64,000 nucleotides of DNA. It comes from Saprospiraceae bacterium. GTDB taxonomy: Bacteria > Bacteroidota > Bacteroidia > Chitinophagales > Saprospiraceae. Under the pieces are notes generated by a model. It searched no databases and was not told the DNA's origin. It worked only from the letters and a program-made list of their open reading frames with translations. The stretch's first letter is position 1. Every line of letters begins with the position of its first letter. This document shows, piece after piece, positions 31,325 through 40,615 of this stretch. The stretch covers positions 1,364,001-1,428,000 of the forward strand of contig JADJXD010000001.1 in NCBI GenBank assembly GCA_016715985.1, in the 5' to 3' direction. The position numbers were made by a program, and so were the translations under genes.

Positions 31325-33742
31325 CTATTTACAGATGGCAATTTTCTTTGACGAAATGCCGAATCCTGAACTTACTCTCACCATATAAACACCGGGTATT
31401 TGATTAGAAAGATCAATCTGCGTTTCCTCTTCGTTTATTTTGGTTTCTAAAATTATTTTACCCAAGGCATCCGTGATTACGACATCGCTGTTTTGTTCAG
31501 GAACTGAAATGGTAAATATACCGTTGGTCGAAGGATTGGGTGAAATGGAAAACTCCCCAATACCTTCGCAACTGCTTGAGATGATATTAAAATAGGTATC
31601 CTTCCCGTCAAAGTCGGTTTGTTTGAGCCTGTAATATGATTTTCCTTTTAATGGAGTTTCATCTGTAAATAAATAATTTTGGTTTCTATTGCTGTTTCCC
31701 ATCCCATTAACTTTACCTATCATATCCCAGTTTTTTCCGTCCAAACTGCGCTCAATGGTGAAATAGTCATTGTTGAGTTCAGATGCTGTACTCCAATTCA
31801 ATACTACATTTCGTTTTTGGCAGTTGGATGTAAAAGATTGTAATTCAATGGGTAGCACTTGTACTGCCGTAGCTGCAAAAACAAAAGTACTGAATTGCGT
31901 AACTGTAAATTCAACATAAGATATCCCTGATTCTGTCCCGCTCGCTGTAGGGGTGATAGGCACTGCATTGTTTAATTGGGTGGGTGTCATATCATTGACC
32001 ACTGATTGAGCGGTGTTACCTGAACATTGAAACCAGCCTGAACTTACCATAGGACTACTTCCCGGCCAGGCTAGAGAAGTCAGGGAATTATTTTCACTAG
32101 GATTGTAATAAACCCTCACTATTATTCCACCATTTACAGGATAACTACCTGGTACCTCTATCGAATGCATACGTTTACTCACCCTAAGGGTATTACTACC
32201 GTCTGTACTTTGATAAAAAGCAGATGCGTTATTGGTAAAAGTGCCGCCACCACCGATTAGTGAACCCAGGTTGTTTATAGTAACATTTGTTGGTGTAAAA
32301 GTATTTCCATTGGCATTATAATCAATTATTTTTCGGGACAAGTCAGTAGGATGAATAATCTTTTTTTCTCCACACAAAGCAAGAGTGGTATGGCTTTGAC
32401 CGGAGCCAAAAAATATAGGTGTGCCGCCAATCCGTGCATCACCACTTATGGTCCATCCCTTTACTGATGTCAGATATAGCCTTGAAGCCACCGCCATTGA
32501 TGAATAATGTCTGCCTGATGCTCCTAAAGAGCTGTTTGATGGAGTCGATGAGATTGCCCATCCCATTAATGTTGCAGAGTAATTACTGCAATCCATATCA
32601 CAATTAATAAGCATATTGGTCATGGTAACTCCAGCCGATCTTAAAGGCCACGTACCGATATTCTGATTAAAAGCACTTGCTCCGTTAAACATATTTGTCA
32701 TATTGGAAACGGCCGCAGTATTCCAATTACCAATGTTCTGGTTGAAGACACTTGCTCTACTAAACATAGCAGTCATACTAGAAACAGACGCAGTATTCCA
32801 ATTACCAATGTTCTGGTTGAAGGAACTTGCTCCACCAAACATTGATGCCATAGTGGTAACCGCCGCAGTATTCCAATTACCAATGTTCTGGTTAAAGGAA
32901 CTTGCTCCGTTAAACATTGATGACATATCTGTAACCGCCACAGTATTCCAATTACCAATGTTCTGATTAAAAGCACTTGCCGAGCTAAACATTAATCTCA
33001 TATTGGTAACTGCCGCAGTATTCCAATTACCAATGTTCTGGTTGAAAGCACTTGCTCCGTTAAACATAGATGACATATCAGTCACCTCCGCAGTATTCCA
33101 ATTACCAATGTTCTGGTTGAAGGAACTTGCTCCGTTAAACATTCCTAACATATTTGTAACGGCCGCAGTATTCCAATTACCAATGTTCTGGTTGAAAGCA
33201 CTTGCTCCGTTAAAAACAACATTCATATTGGTAACTGCCGCAGTATTCCAATTACTAATGTCCTGATTGAAAGTACTTGCTCCGCTAAACATAAATGACA
33301 TATTTGTAACTGCAGATAAATTTGGTACATCAGATGCAGATATTTGCATATTGGTACATCCGGTAAAGGCTCTTTCCATACTGGTCCAAGCGGTATTGCC
33401 CCAACTTTCAACATCAACAAGCCTTGTACGATCTGTTCCGTTATTAATGTTGATTCTTTGAAAATTGGCGGGGGCTATCTGCAAGCGAATAACGGATCCG
33501 GCAGTCAGACCAGATATGATCAGAAGGTTGCCGCTCCATGAACCAGATCCAGATTGTGTTCCGGGCGATATTTCCTGCCAGGTATAATTTACAATACCAC
33601 TTGTCTCTGTACCCATACGAAGTTGTGTGGGACTAAAACCTGAATTAGCCATATTCCACCTGGTGATAAAATTTTGAGCCACAGACTTTTGCCATGTACA
33701 GAATAAAACTGTGAATAGGAGCATCTTGGAAACAGAATTCAT
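31325..33742 (-). CDS. BspA-like surface protein with DUF285 repeats and T9SS sorting domain
   Basis: The start is at the ATG at 33742 (805 residues), which puts a proper signal peptide (MNSVSKMLLF to KSVAQ) first; the frame runs 29 codons further up without function. Residues about 100-350 carry BspA-type repeats, including eight consecutive 25-residue units with core FNQNIGNWNT. Each has the pattern F-N-Q-[ND]-I-[GS]-N-W-N-T followed by MFNGAS. A middle region with Ig-like strands follows. The last 75 residues are a type IX secretion C-terminal sorting domain (SISPNPSTNG, then GVYMVRV). It is therefore exported to the cell surface and probably mediates binding to host, matrix or other cells. 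Convergent with no close gene. Confidence 0.9.
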   Translation of the reverse strand: MNSVSKMLLFTVLFCTWQKSVAQNFITRWNMANSGFSPTQLRMGTETSGIVNYTWQEISPGTQSGSGSWSGNLLIISGLTAGSVIRLQIAPANFQRININNGTDRTRLVDVESWGNTAWTSMERAFTGCTNMQISASDVPNLSAVTNMSFMFSGASTFNQDISNWNTAAVTNMNVVFNGASAFNQNIGNWNTAAVTNMLGMFNGASSFNQNIGNWNTAEVTDMSSMFNGASAFNQNIGNWNTAAVTNMRLMFSSASAFNQNIGNWNTVAVTDMSSMFNGASSFNQNIGNWNTAAVTTMASMFGGASSFNQNIGNWNTASVSSMTAMFSRASVFNQNIGNWNTAAVSNMTNMFNGASAFNQNIGTWPLRSAGVTMTNMLINCDMDCSNYSATLMGWAISSTPSNSSLGASGRHYSSMAVASRLYLTSVKGWTISGDARIGGTPIFFGSGQSHTTLALCGEKKIIHPTDLSRKIIDYNANGNTFTPTNVTINNLGSLIGGGGTFTNNASAFYQSTDGSNTLRVSKRMHSIEVPGSYPVNGGIIVRVYYNPSENNSLTSLAWPGSSPMVSSGWFQCSGNTAQSVVNDMTPTQLNNAVPITPTASGTESGISYVEFTVTQFSTFVFAATAVQVLPIELQSFTSNCQKRNVVLNWSTASELNNDYFTIERSLDGKNWDMIGKVNGMGNSNRNQNYLFTDETPLKGKSYYRLKQTDFDGKDTYFNIISSSCEGIGEFSISPNPSTNGIFTISVPEQNSDVVITDALGKIILETKINEEETQIDLSNQIPGVYMVRVSSGFGISSKKIAICK
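32675..33274 (-). repeat. Eight tandem 75-bp coding repeats
   Basis: Eight head-to-tail units of exactly 75 bp encode the 25-residue BspA repeats. Several neighbours are nearly identical at DNA level, pointing to recent expansion or gene conversion. A partial ninth unit follows to about 32640. Confidence 0.85.
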
Positions 33743-34535
33743 ACAAGGTAAATTTTGGTTTTGCAAAAAAAATAAAAGTAAATATATAAAATTACTGAGT
33801 AAAAACAATTTTAAAGCTAATAAAAACAAAATTTATCAAAGACGACTTTAATGATATTATAATTTTTATTTTACATGATTGGGTGAGATTAGTAAAATTA
33901 AATCAAGTGTTATTAAAATCAAAATGGATTAACAGGCAGATAAATTTTCTTTTTAAACATGATAATCAGCAGCTTTTTTAAATTTTTAGTTCTTCGTTAA
34001 AAATTCGTAATTCCTAATTTAGAAGGGTACTAATTTGTAGATTGAAATATCATTATATCATTATGAAATAAGATTTGGTGCTAATTTTAAAGCTTTCTGA
34101 AATGCTTTTTTGGAATATTCTGGGTCACCTATATGGGGCTATTGAAGTCTGAAGGCAAAGGTTCGATAAGCATGGGTTTTCCGGTTCCGTTAACTCCAAT
34201 AAAGAAATTTATGCTGTGTGACAAATCTATGTATAATTGCATATTTTTCAACCAAATGTATTATATAATTTGATATTTGGCTGAAAATATTTAAGATACA
34301 AGTTGCAAACTTTCGCCAACAGGAGAAATTTGCGTTAGCAACGATTGAAACAGAAACTTGCGTCAGCATGGAATATTAAAAAAACTTCCCAACCTACCCA
34401 ACCATTCCAAACAGACACTACGTCTATTAAGATATATCTTTGTTGTGATATAACAAATTTGTACTTTTTTGATTCCAGTTGAATTCAGTTGATTAAAAAA
34501 TTCAACTTTATTTTTTTACCATTTTAAACTAAAAT
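33743..34535. other. AT-rich spacer with gene remnants
   Basis: 793 bp. It holds the two pseudogene fragments at 34061-34242 and a degenerate copy of the 38-bp repeat (about 34296-34370). There is no intact gene. Confidence 0.5.
34061..34242 (-). pseudogene. Remnants of a P-loop ATPase start and a TPR-like tail
   Basis: On the minus strand a 37-codon frame from the ATG at 34242 to a stop at 34129 encodes NFFIGVNGTGKPMLIEPL. This is a Walker A motif in the context of AAA/SMC-type ATPases, with Pro in place of the Thr/Ser that binds magnesium. In another frame, 34138-34061 encodes GDPEYSKKAFQKALKLAPNL, which reads like the last helix pair of a TPR repeat. Neither is functional; they look like debris of lost island genes. 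Confidence 0.45.
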
Positions 34536-34763
34536 ATGAAAATCTTAAAATTTTTAATTCCGGGAACTTTTATTCTGGCTTTAGCTGTCTCAACTATTAG
34601 TTGCAGTAAGGACGAAAAATGTGTTGCGGTACTTGACCCTAACTGTATCTGTACTGCTGATTTTAATCCGGTGTGTGGATGTGATAAAATAACGTACAGC
34701 AATGCCTGTGTGGCAGCTTGCAATGGTATAGAGGTGGTTTCGACGGGCGAATGTCCAAAGTAA
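34536..34763 (+). CDS. Kazal-type serine protease inhibitor lipoprotein
   Basis: A 75-residue protein: signal peptide with lipidated Cys23 (TISCSKDE), then a single Kazal domain (about 37-73). The core CGCDKITYSNAC matches the Kazal signature C-G-x-D-x-x-T-Y-x-N-x-C. The extra Cys49, in place of the usual Ser, is common in bacterial members. By alignment with ovomucoid (Cys-Thr-P1), the reactive-site P1 residue would be Ala41, which points to elastase-like targets. The acidic SKDE after the lipidated Cys could act as a surface-export signal. It lies 55 bp upstream of the LVIVD gene and probably belongs to the same operon. Confidence 0.87.
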   Translation: MKILKFLIPGTFILALAVSTISCSKDEKCVAVLDPNCICTADFNPVCGCDKITYSNACVAACNGIEVVSTGECPK

Positions 34764-34818
34764 ATGACTTAAAATTATTAATGTAATTTAAATCCAAACC
34801 TTTAAAAAATTAAAAAAT

Positions 34819-36096
34819 ATGACCAGATTCTTAGTTTTTGCAGCAGCCATTATCACCTTTAGTTTTTCATCCTGTACCAAGGATAGTTGTACAAACAAGG
34901 TGACATACACAGAATACACACCTGTTTATGTTTTGCCGGAAGAATACAAAAAACCTGCCCGGACAGAAGCACCCAAAACGATCACCCATCCCGGGAAAAT
35001 TTACTTTTATAAAGATTACATATTTATAAATGAAATAAGGGAAGGTTTTCACATGGTCAACAATCAGGATCCTTCCAATCCGGTAAACGAACGATTTATT
35101 GCGATCAGCGGAAACATTGATTTTGCAGTGATGAATGATTATCTGTATGCTGATTCATATACGGATCTGGTTATTATAGATCTCAGAAATATTCAAAATC
35201 CCACACAGGTCTTTCGAAAAGAAGGTGTTTTTAACACACATTATTTCACAAACGGGTCTAATGCTCTATTATCTCATTACAAAGAAACAGATATAACCAC
35301 TACAATTGATTGTGATGATCCGCATTGGGGTAACACCTGGTTTTTTAATAAAAATGGGAATGTTTTAATAGACGTATTTGCATTTGATAATGCAGGAAGT
35401 GTAAATTCCTCCAATAACGGTTCGCCGGTTGTGGGTCAGGGCGGTTCTATGGCAAGATTTACAATCACTCATTCTCATCTGTATGCTATCGGAAATTCAG
35501 AAATGTATGCCATGCCGATTCAATCCAACGGTGATGTTTCAGAACCTGTGAAAACACAACTTCCCTGGGGCATTGAAACATTATTCCCTTACCAAAACTA
35601 TCTGTTTGTGGGTGCAAATAACGGAATGCATATCATGGATCTGAAAATACCTTCTGCGCCGGTACATGTTTCCACCTTTACACATGCAAGAGCTTGTGAC
35701 CCGGTTGTTGTTCAGAATGACATTGCTTTTGTAACACTTCGCAGCGGATCAAGATGTGATGGATTTTTAAATCAACTGGAAGTACTCGATGTCAAGGATA
35801 TACTCAACCCTAAATTACTTCATACTTTCCCGATGGAAAATCCGCACGGACTAGCTGTAGAAGGCAACTACCTTTATCTTTGTGAGGGAGAATTTGGTCT
35901 GAAAGTTTTTGACATCAGCGACCTTTCAAAAATCGGGCAGAAAAAAGTCGAACATAAAACGGGATTTCATGCCTGGGATGCGATTGCAGTAAAAAACAAA
36001 GCACTCTTGGTAATTGGGAATGATGGCTTCAGACAGTATGATTATAAAAAGCCGACAGATCTGAAATTGCTGAGTCGCATAGATGTAAAAAGATAA
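34819..36096 (+). CDS. LVIVD-repeat lipoprotein
   Basis: A 425-residue lipoprotein (lipidated Cys19, FSFSSC). The mature protein is a run of LVIVD-type repeats that form a beta-propeller: LVIIDLRNIQNPTQVFR, GMHIMDLKIPSAPVHVS, LEVLDVKDILNPKLLHT and LKVFDISDLSKIGQ are four successive copies of the (V/I)-(V/I)-D-(V/I/L) plus N-P pattern. The molecular function of LVIVD proteins is unknown; they are surface or periplasmic. It begins the tightly spaced run of four genes (2, 0 and 0 bp gaps) that includes the ECF sigma factor, so it may be co-regulated or be part of the signal that this sigma factor answers. Confidence 0.87.
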   Translation: MTRFLVFAAAIITFSFSSCTKDSCTNKVTYTEYTPVYVLPEEYKKPARTEAPKTITHPGKIYFYKDYIFINEIREGFHMVNNQDPSNPVNERFIAISGNIDFAVMNDYLYADSYTDLVIIDLRNIQNPTQVFRKEGVFNTHYFTNGSNALLSHYKETDITTTIDCDDPHWGNTWFFNKNGNVLIDVFAFDNAGSVNSSNNGSPVVGQGGSMARFTITHSHLYAIGNSEMYAMPIQSNGDVSEPVKTQLPWGIETLFPYQNYLFVGANNGMHIMDLKIPSAPVHVSTFTHARACDPVVVQNDIAFVTLRSGSRCDGFLNQLEVLDVKDILNPKLLHTFPMENPHGLAVEGNYLYLCEGEFGLKVFDISDLSKIGQKKVEHKTGFHAWDAIAVKNKALLVIGNDGFRQYDYKKPTDLKLLSRIDVKR

Positions 36097-36098
36097 AT

Positions 36099-36869
36099 AT
36101 GAAAAATATTGTTTTTCTGATATTTCTTATGCTCACGGGTTTGTCATCGTTTAGTCAGATGGACTCAAGTGCGTATAAAGATGAATTCCAATTAAAAAAC
36201 GGGCTCAAATTCAGAGGAAAAATCATTGATTTCAACAATGAAAGAATACTGATTGAAAAGGCTGACAGTACTTTGATTCACTTAAAACATGATGAATTCA
36301 GCTTTATTCGTCAGTATGATCCTGCGTTGCATTTTAAAAGCAGTGAATTTATTATACACTCTGATCGCAGGATTTTAGGGCAGATTATGTTGGGTGGTGG
36401 TTTTGGCGGAGGGCATGACAATTTCCTGTCTGCGATATCTTTTCAGGCAGGAATCATGTATAAGATAAAACCAGGGCAAAACGGACATTTCCTTCGTCTG
36501 AATACCGGTGCTGAAAGTTATAATGGCTTGTATGATTCTTCCTTATTACCTTTGACGGCGGGTTATGAATATAATTTTATTCGCAATAAAGTGTCCCCTT
36601 TTATTAGTGTTGATGGGGGATATAGTTTTTCATTGACAGCCGTCGGAAATGATGAATGGCCGTCCGGAAGTGAAACCAGGAGTGGAGGTCCAAGATGGGA
36701 CGCCGGAATGGGATTTAAATTTCGCAGTAGTAACCAAACTGCCTTTCAGGTTCAGGCTTCATATGTGCATCAACAGACAAGTTATGAATTCAATAGTGGC
36801 TGGGGAGGAACTTCATCCGTAGAATATGTGTTCAGAAGAATATTTATAAAAGTGGGTATTGTTTTTTAA
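36099..36869 (+). CDS. Secreted beta-barrel-like protein, function unknown
   Basis: A 256-residue protein with a signal peptide (1-19, ending LSSFSQ). The first 70 mature residues (FQLKNGLKFRGKIIDFNNERILIEKADSTLI) read like a small SH3-like or Sm-like barrel of the kind seen before Bacteroidota outer-membrane domains. From about residue 95 the alternating strands (FLRLNTGAESYNG, VSPFISVDGGYSFSL, FIKVGIVF at the end) indicate an outer-membrane barrel. It starts 2 bp after the LVIVD gene, and its stop is directly followed by the sigma factor ATG. It could be the outer-membrane receiver for the sigma system; that is inference. Confidence 0.75.
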   Translation: MKNIVFLIFLMLTGLSSFSQMDSSAYKDEFQLKNGLKFRGKIIDFNNERILIEKADSTLIHLKHDEFSFIRQYDPALHFKSSEFIIHSDRRILGQIMLGGGFGGGHDNFLSAISFQAGIMYKIKPGQNGHFLRLNTGAESYNGLYDSSLLPLTAGYEYNFIRNKVSPFISVDGGYSFSLTAVGNDEWPSGSETRSGGPRWDAGMGFKFRSSNQTAFQVQASYVHQQTSYEFNSGWGGTSSVEYVFRRIFIKVGIVF

Positions 36870-37436
36870 ATGTGGTTTAACCGAAGCAAATATAATGAGG
36901 AAGCGGTCATAACTGGCTGCGTATCCAATGACCGCAAAAGTCAGGAGTTGCTTTATAATCATATGTTTGACAAGATGTACTGCGTCTGTGCAAAATACAC
37001 AAAAGACGAAACGGAAGCTTTAACCATTCTGAACGACGGCTTTCTGAGAGTATATAAAAATATCGCTTCCTACAATTTCAGTGGTAGTTTTGAAGGTTGG
37101 GTGCGTAAAATCATATACCGGTCCGTTGCAGATTATTTCAGAAATAAATCCAATAAATTGGCTTTCCTGCTGCCGGATGAAGACTTTACTGACGTTACTC
37201 ACAGTTTCACAGCATTGGATGATTTATTTGCAGAGGACATCATCAGACTGCTCGAACAATTGCCGGACGCATCTTCCCGGGTATTAGTGCTTTATGCGAT
37301 AGAAGGATACACTCATAAAGAAATAGGAACTATCCTTCAGATCAGCGAGAACACCAGCAAATGGCATCTTTCCAATGCAAGACAAATATTAAAACAAAAA
37401 TTATCAGATTATCAGTACAATAATTATACAGGATAA
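36870..37436 (+). CDS. ECF sigma factor
   Basis: A 188-residue RNA polymerase sigma factor. Region 2 (about 25-95) includes YTKDETEALTILNDGFLRVYKNIASYN, the promoter-melting and -10-reading helix. Region 4 (about 125-180) includes LPDASSRVLVLYAIEGYTHKEIGTILQIS and the recognition helix ENTSKWHLSNARQILKQKL. Region 4 carries ENTSKWHLSNA where most ECF factors have GTVKSRLSRA-type sequence. The next gene, with no gap, is the likely anti-sigma partner. It directs transcription of an unknown regulon in response to an envelope signal. Confidence 0.92.
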   Translation: MWFNRSKYNEEAVITGCVSNDRKSQELLYNHMFDKMYCVCAKYTKDETEALTILNDGFLRVYKNIASYNFSGSFEGWVRKIIYRSVADYFRNKSNKLAFLLPDEDFTDVTHSFTALDDLFAEDIIRLLEQLPDASSRVLVLYAIEGYTHKEIGTILQISENTSKWHLSNARQILKQKLSDYQYNNYTG

Positions 37437-38756
37437 ATGAATAACGAATTGAAGCATAAAGCCTGGCAGGATATGAGGCTTATTTTAGACAGAGAAATGC
37501 CTGAAAAGAAAAAAAATCGTGGATTATGGATTTGGTTTCTGGTCGGAGGTTTGATTTTAGGAATTGTTTACTTTTTTAATTATTCTGAATCAGATAACAA
37601 TAGAATTCCAGATCCATCGGAAAATATTAATGCTCCTGTAGCTGTTGAAAAATCAGGAGATTTGCAAGCAGTTGTAGCAGAAGTTGAAAATAAAAATAAT
37701 ACCCAAACTTCTGAAAATGAAAAGAGTGCAATCAAAGAAGATTTAACCGTAAAGAGTTCTGTATCGAATATTCCTTTTACCAAACCATCTATTCACAATC
37801 AACAAAATACGGATACCCGGTCTATCATTATTAATTCAAAGTCAATCGTTAATAAGGACAACCAAAAAATAGCGGAGACCCTTATCGTTCAAAATACGAC
37901 TCCGGAAAAAGAAACAAAAACTGATATAAAAACCAGTAATTATTCTTATACAGATTCCAATAATCCAATTGAAAAATCAAGTTCGAATCGGGAAAATTTT
38001 CTGGTTATAAAACCTTTAATGACTAAAGCACCATTGTTTTTAAAAAGTATTTTACCGGTAAACCTGGCAGAAAATAAAGAAAAGATAGTGGGAATAATCA
38101 CAGGGCAGAACAAAAATAATACTTCAGAAAAAAATGTACTGCATTTTGGCCTTTTTGCATCCGGGGGTCTAAGTACAGACAGAAATAATTTAAAAAATTT
38201 TGCAGGTGGTGTTAGTTTAAACCTGATCACATCTCAAAAAACCAAATGGACTTTTTCAACTGGTCCCGGTTACAACATTTTTGATATTGATAATAAAGTA
38301 GATTTAGACGAAGCAAAAATGGATGGGCTTTCTTTTGATAATATTTCTTTACCTTCTTCCAATAATTCTGACCTTCAGCTTTCACTGAATAAAGGTAGCG
38401 TCGTGGAATGGAATAGTAATCTTTCCTTTTCACAATACATTTCAAATAGATGGTTTTACATATTGGAAGTCAATGGTGCATACAAAATGAAAGTGTCTGA
38501 TACTGTTTCCGCATTGGAAGATAATTCTTCTTCTCCTGACTTCTCCGTTTTAACGGTCAATAAAAGTGCATACAGTCAAATTTTTAAAAAATGGGATCTC
38601 AGACCGGGTGCCGGAATTGGATATTCATTGAATAAAAATTTCAATATCAGTACGATGTATAATCATGGATTGATAGGATGGATCAAGTATCCGCTTGAAT
38701 CAGGGGATCAGCTTTATTTCAGACAGATTAATTTACAGGTTGATTATCAGTTTTGA
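37437..38756 (+). CDS. Membrane-anchored protein in anti-sigma position with barrel-like C-terminus
   Basis: A 439-residue protein. Residues 1-29 are cytosolic and charged (HKAWQDMRLILDREMPEKKKN), one membrane segment follows (30-46), then a Ser/Asn/Lys-rich linker of about 175 residues. The C-terminal part (about 225-439) has the alternating strands of a Bacteroidota outer-membrane barrel (LHFGLFASGGLSTDR, LRPGAGIGYSLN, INLQVDYQF at the end). Its place directly after the sigma factor suggests that the short N-terminus binds the sigma factor. If the barrel prediction holds, a single chain would touch both inner and outer membrane. The anti-sigma role is inferred from position and topology. 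Confidence 0.72.
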   Translation: MNNELKHKAWQDMRLILDREMPEKKKNRGLWIWFLVGGLILGIVYFFNYSESDNNRIPDPSENINAPVAVEKSGDLQAVVAEVENKNNTQTSENEKSAIKEDLTVKSSVSNIPFTKPSIHNQQNTDTRSIIINSKSIVNKDNQKIAETLIVQNTTPEKETKTDIKTSNYSYTDSNNPIEKSSSNRENFLVIKPLMTKAPLFLKSILPVNLAENKEKIVGIITGQNKNNTSEKNVLHFGLFASGGLSTDRNNLKNFAGGVSLNLITSQKTKWTFSTGPGYNIFDIDNKVDLDEAKMDGLSFDNISLPSSNNSDLQLSLNKGSVVEWNSNLSFSQYISNRWFYILEVNGAYKMKVSDTVSALEDNSSSPDFSVLTVNKSAYSQIFKKWDLRPGAGIGYSLNKNFNISTMYNHGLIGWIKYPLESGDQLYFRQINLQVDYQF

Positions 38757-38759
38757 GTG

Positions 38760-38823
38760 TCCTTTTGACTGGAAGCGCAAAAGGAGTGTGGGTGTAATCC
38801 TTTTGGCTGGAAGCGCAAAAGGA
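38760..38823. terminator. Two near-identical tandem hairpins between convergent genes
   Basis: TCCTTTTG...CAAAAGGA forms an 8-bp stem with a 10-nt loop at 38760-38785 and again at 38798-38823; the 26-bp units differ at one base. They separate the rightward sigma operon from the leftward symporter gene and may stop transcription from both sides, though neither is followed by a clean T-run. Confidence 0.5.
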
Positions 38824-38842
38824 ACGCAAAGGAACAAGAACA

Positions 38843-40615
38843 TTAACCTAAATTGCGCCATAATTTGTGTAATGAGAATGATGCGATAAGGGAAATCACA
38901 AATGCAATCAAAGCATTCAACAATTGACCATAAATGATAAAGCCGGTGCCGAATAACAAAGTGTAAACCAAAACACACCCTAAAAACATCATCAGAATTT
39001 CAGAAGATATTTTGCCTGTTTTAAGGTGTTCGTTCTGAATTTTTCCGGAAGAAAGTCCGTCAGCGATTACGGGTTTCCATCCGGCGGTATGAGGTCGGAT
39101 CAGTTTAAAAAAATCAATGAGCGTATTTCTGTCAGTAGGCTTTGTTAATAGTGCGGTTGAAACCCAAGCTAAAGTCGTTAGAAGTACTCCTATCAACAGT
39201 TTCTGGTGAGACATTAACGCATCTCTGACAGCAAACTCCATTACCAGTGCTATTAAAAAAGATGATGACATAGCCACTATTTCACTCATGGCATTGATTC
39301 GCCACCAAAACCATCTGAGTATAAATAACAGACCAGTCCCTGCACCGATCTGTAAAAGAATATTGAAAGCCTGCAACGCATTCGACAGTATTAATGCAAA
39401 CAATGCTGCCAGAAGCATCAATACGACAGTCGATAATCTACCGACCAGAACCAACTCTTTTTGCTCAGCATCCTTTCTGAAAAACCTTTGGTAAAAATCA
39501 TTGACAATATAAGAACTTCCCCAATTGAGGTGTGTACTGATCGTGGACATGAGTGCTGCAATCAATGCTGCAATCACCAATCCCAATAATCCGGCAGGGA
39601 GATACGACAACATGGCCGGAAATGCCAGATCATCCTTTACAAAATCAGGATCCATATTGGGAAATTTTGTTGCAATATCACTGACATTCGGAAAGACAAT
39701 CAATGATGCCAATGCTATTAAAATCCACGGCCATGGCCTGAGTGCATAATGAGCTACATTAAAAAAAAGGGTCGCAGCCACTGCATTTTTTTCATTTCTG
39801 GCCGACAACATTCTTTGTGCGATGTATCCTCCACCACCGGGTTCTGCACCAGGGTACCACACACTCCACCATTGCACTGCAACAGGCACAATCAAAAGTG
39901 GAACCAATACATCCATATTATTAAAATCCGGAAAGAAGCTCAGTTTGGGGACAACATTTTCATGTGTTAACAATTGTGTAAGCCCCCCGACCTCTGGCAG
40001 GTTTACAATATAAATACTTGCCCATACCATTCCCGCCATCGCAAGTGTAAACTGAAAGAAGTCAGCATATATCACACCTTTGAATCCACCGAGGGCGGAA
40101 TAAATCACCGTCACAACCGAAACGATCATCACTGTCTCAAAAGCTGATAGACCCAATAATATACCTCCGATCTTTATTCCTGCGAGCATTACTGTCGCCA
40201 TGATCATCACATTGAAGAACACACCCAGATAAATAGCCCTGAATCCTCTCAAAAAGCGGGACTCAGGACCACTGTATCTCAATTCATAAAATTCAAGATC
40301 TGTGGTAATTCCGGACCTTCTCCATAGCCGGGCATAAACAAATACAGTCAGCATTCCGGTCAATAAAAATGCCCACCAGGCCCAGTTACCTGAAACACCG
40401 TTGATTCTGACAATATCCGTTACAAGATTGGGCGTATCGGCAGAAAATGTAGTTGCTACCATAGAGACACCCAGCAACCACCAGGGCATACTCCGTCCAC
40501 CAAGAAAAAATTCAGAGCTGCTGCTACCTGCTTTTTTGGAAACTAACAATCCGATTGCCAATGTTACTATGAAAAACAAGGCGATAATACTCCAATCGAG
40601 GGTGGCTAATTGCAT
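38843..40615 (-). CDS. Sodium:solute symporter (SSS family)
   Basis: A 590-residue inner-membrane protein with about 13-14 hydrophobic segments. SSS-family features are SSSEFFLGGRSMPWWLLGVSMVATTFSADTP at the second segment, GGFKGVIYADFFQFTLAM in the middle and LVIAALIAALMSTISTHLNWGSSYIVNDFYQRF, the sodium-site helix. It imports a solute with sodium. Lying downstream of a GH20 hexosaminidase and a NagB fusion on the same strand, it most likely carries N-acetylglucosamine or a related amino sugar; that is inferred from context. The gap to the hexosaminidase is 446 bp, so it may be transcribed separately. Confidence 0.9.
   Translation of the reverse strand: MQLATLDWSIIALFFIVTLAIGLLVSKKAGSSSSEFFLGGRSMPWWLLGVSMVATTFSADTPNLVTDIVRINGVSGNWAWWAFLLTGMLTVFVYARLWRRSGITTDLEFYELRYSGPESRFLRGFRAIYLGVFFNVMIMATVMLAGIKIGGILLGLSAFETVMIVSVVTVIYSALGGFKGVIYADFFQFTLAMAGMVWASIYIVNLPEVGGLTQLLTHENVVPKLSFFPDFNNMDVLVPLLIVPVAVQWWSVWYPGAEPGGGGYIAQRMLSARNEKNAVAATLFFNVAHYALRPWPWILIALASLIVFPNVSDIATKFPNMDPDFVKDDLAFPAMLSYLPAGLLGLVIAALIAALMSTISTHLNWGSSYIVNDFYQRFFRKDAEQKELVLVGRLSTVVLMLLAALFALILSNALQAFNILLQIGAGTGLLFILRWFWWRINAMSEIVAMSSSFLIALVMEFAVRDALMSHQKLLIGVLLTTLAWVSTALLTKPTDRNTLIDFFKLIRPHTAGWKPVIADGLSSGKIQNEHLKTGKISSEILMMFLGCVLVYTLLFGTGFIIYGQLLNALIAFVISLIASFSLHKLWRNLG

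Noticed and set aside
32675..33274. CRISPR-like periodicity
   Set aside because: The 75-bp repeats are continuous protein-coding units without unique spacers.
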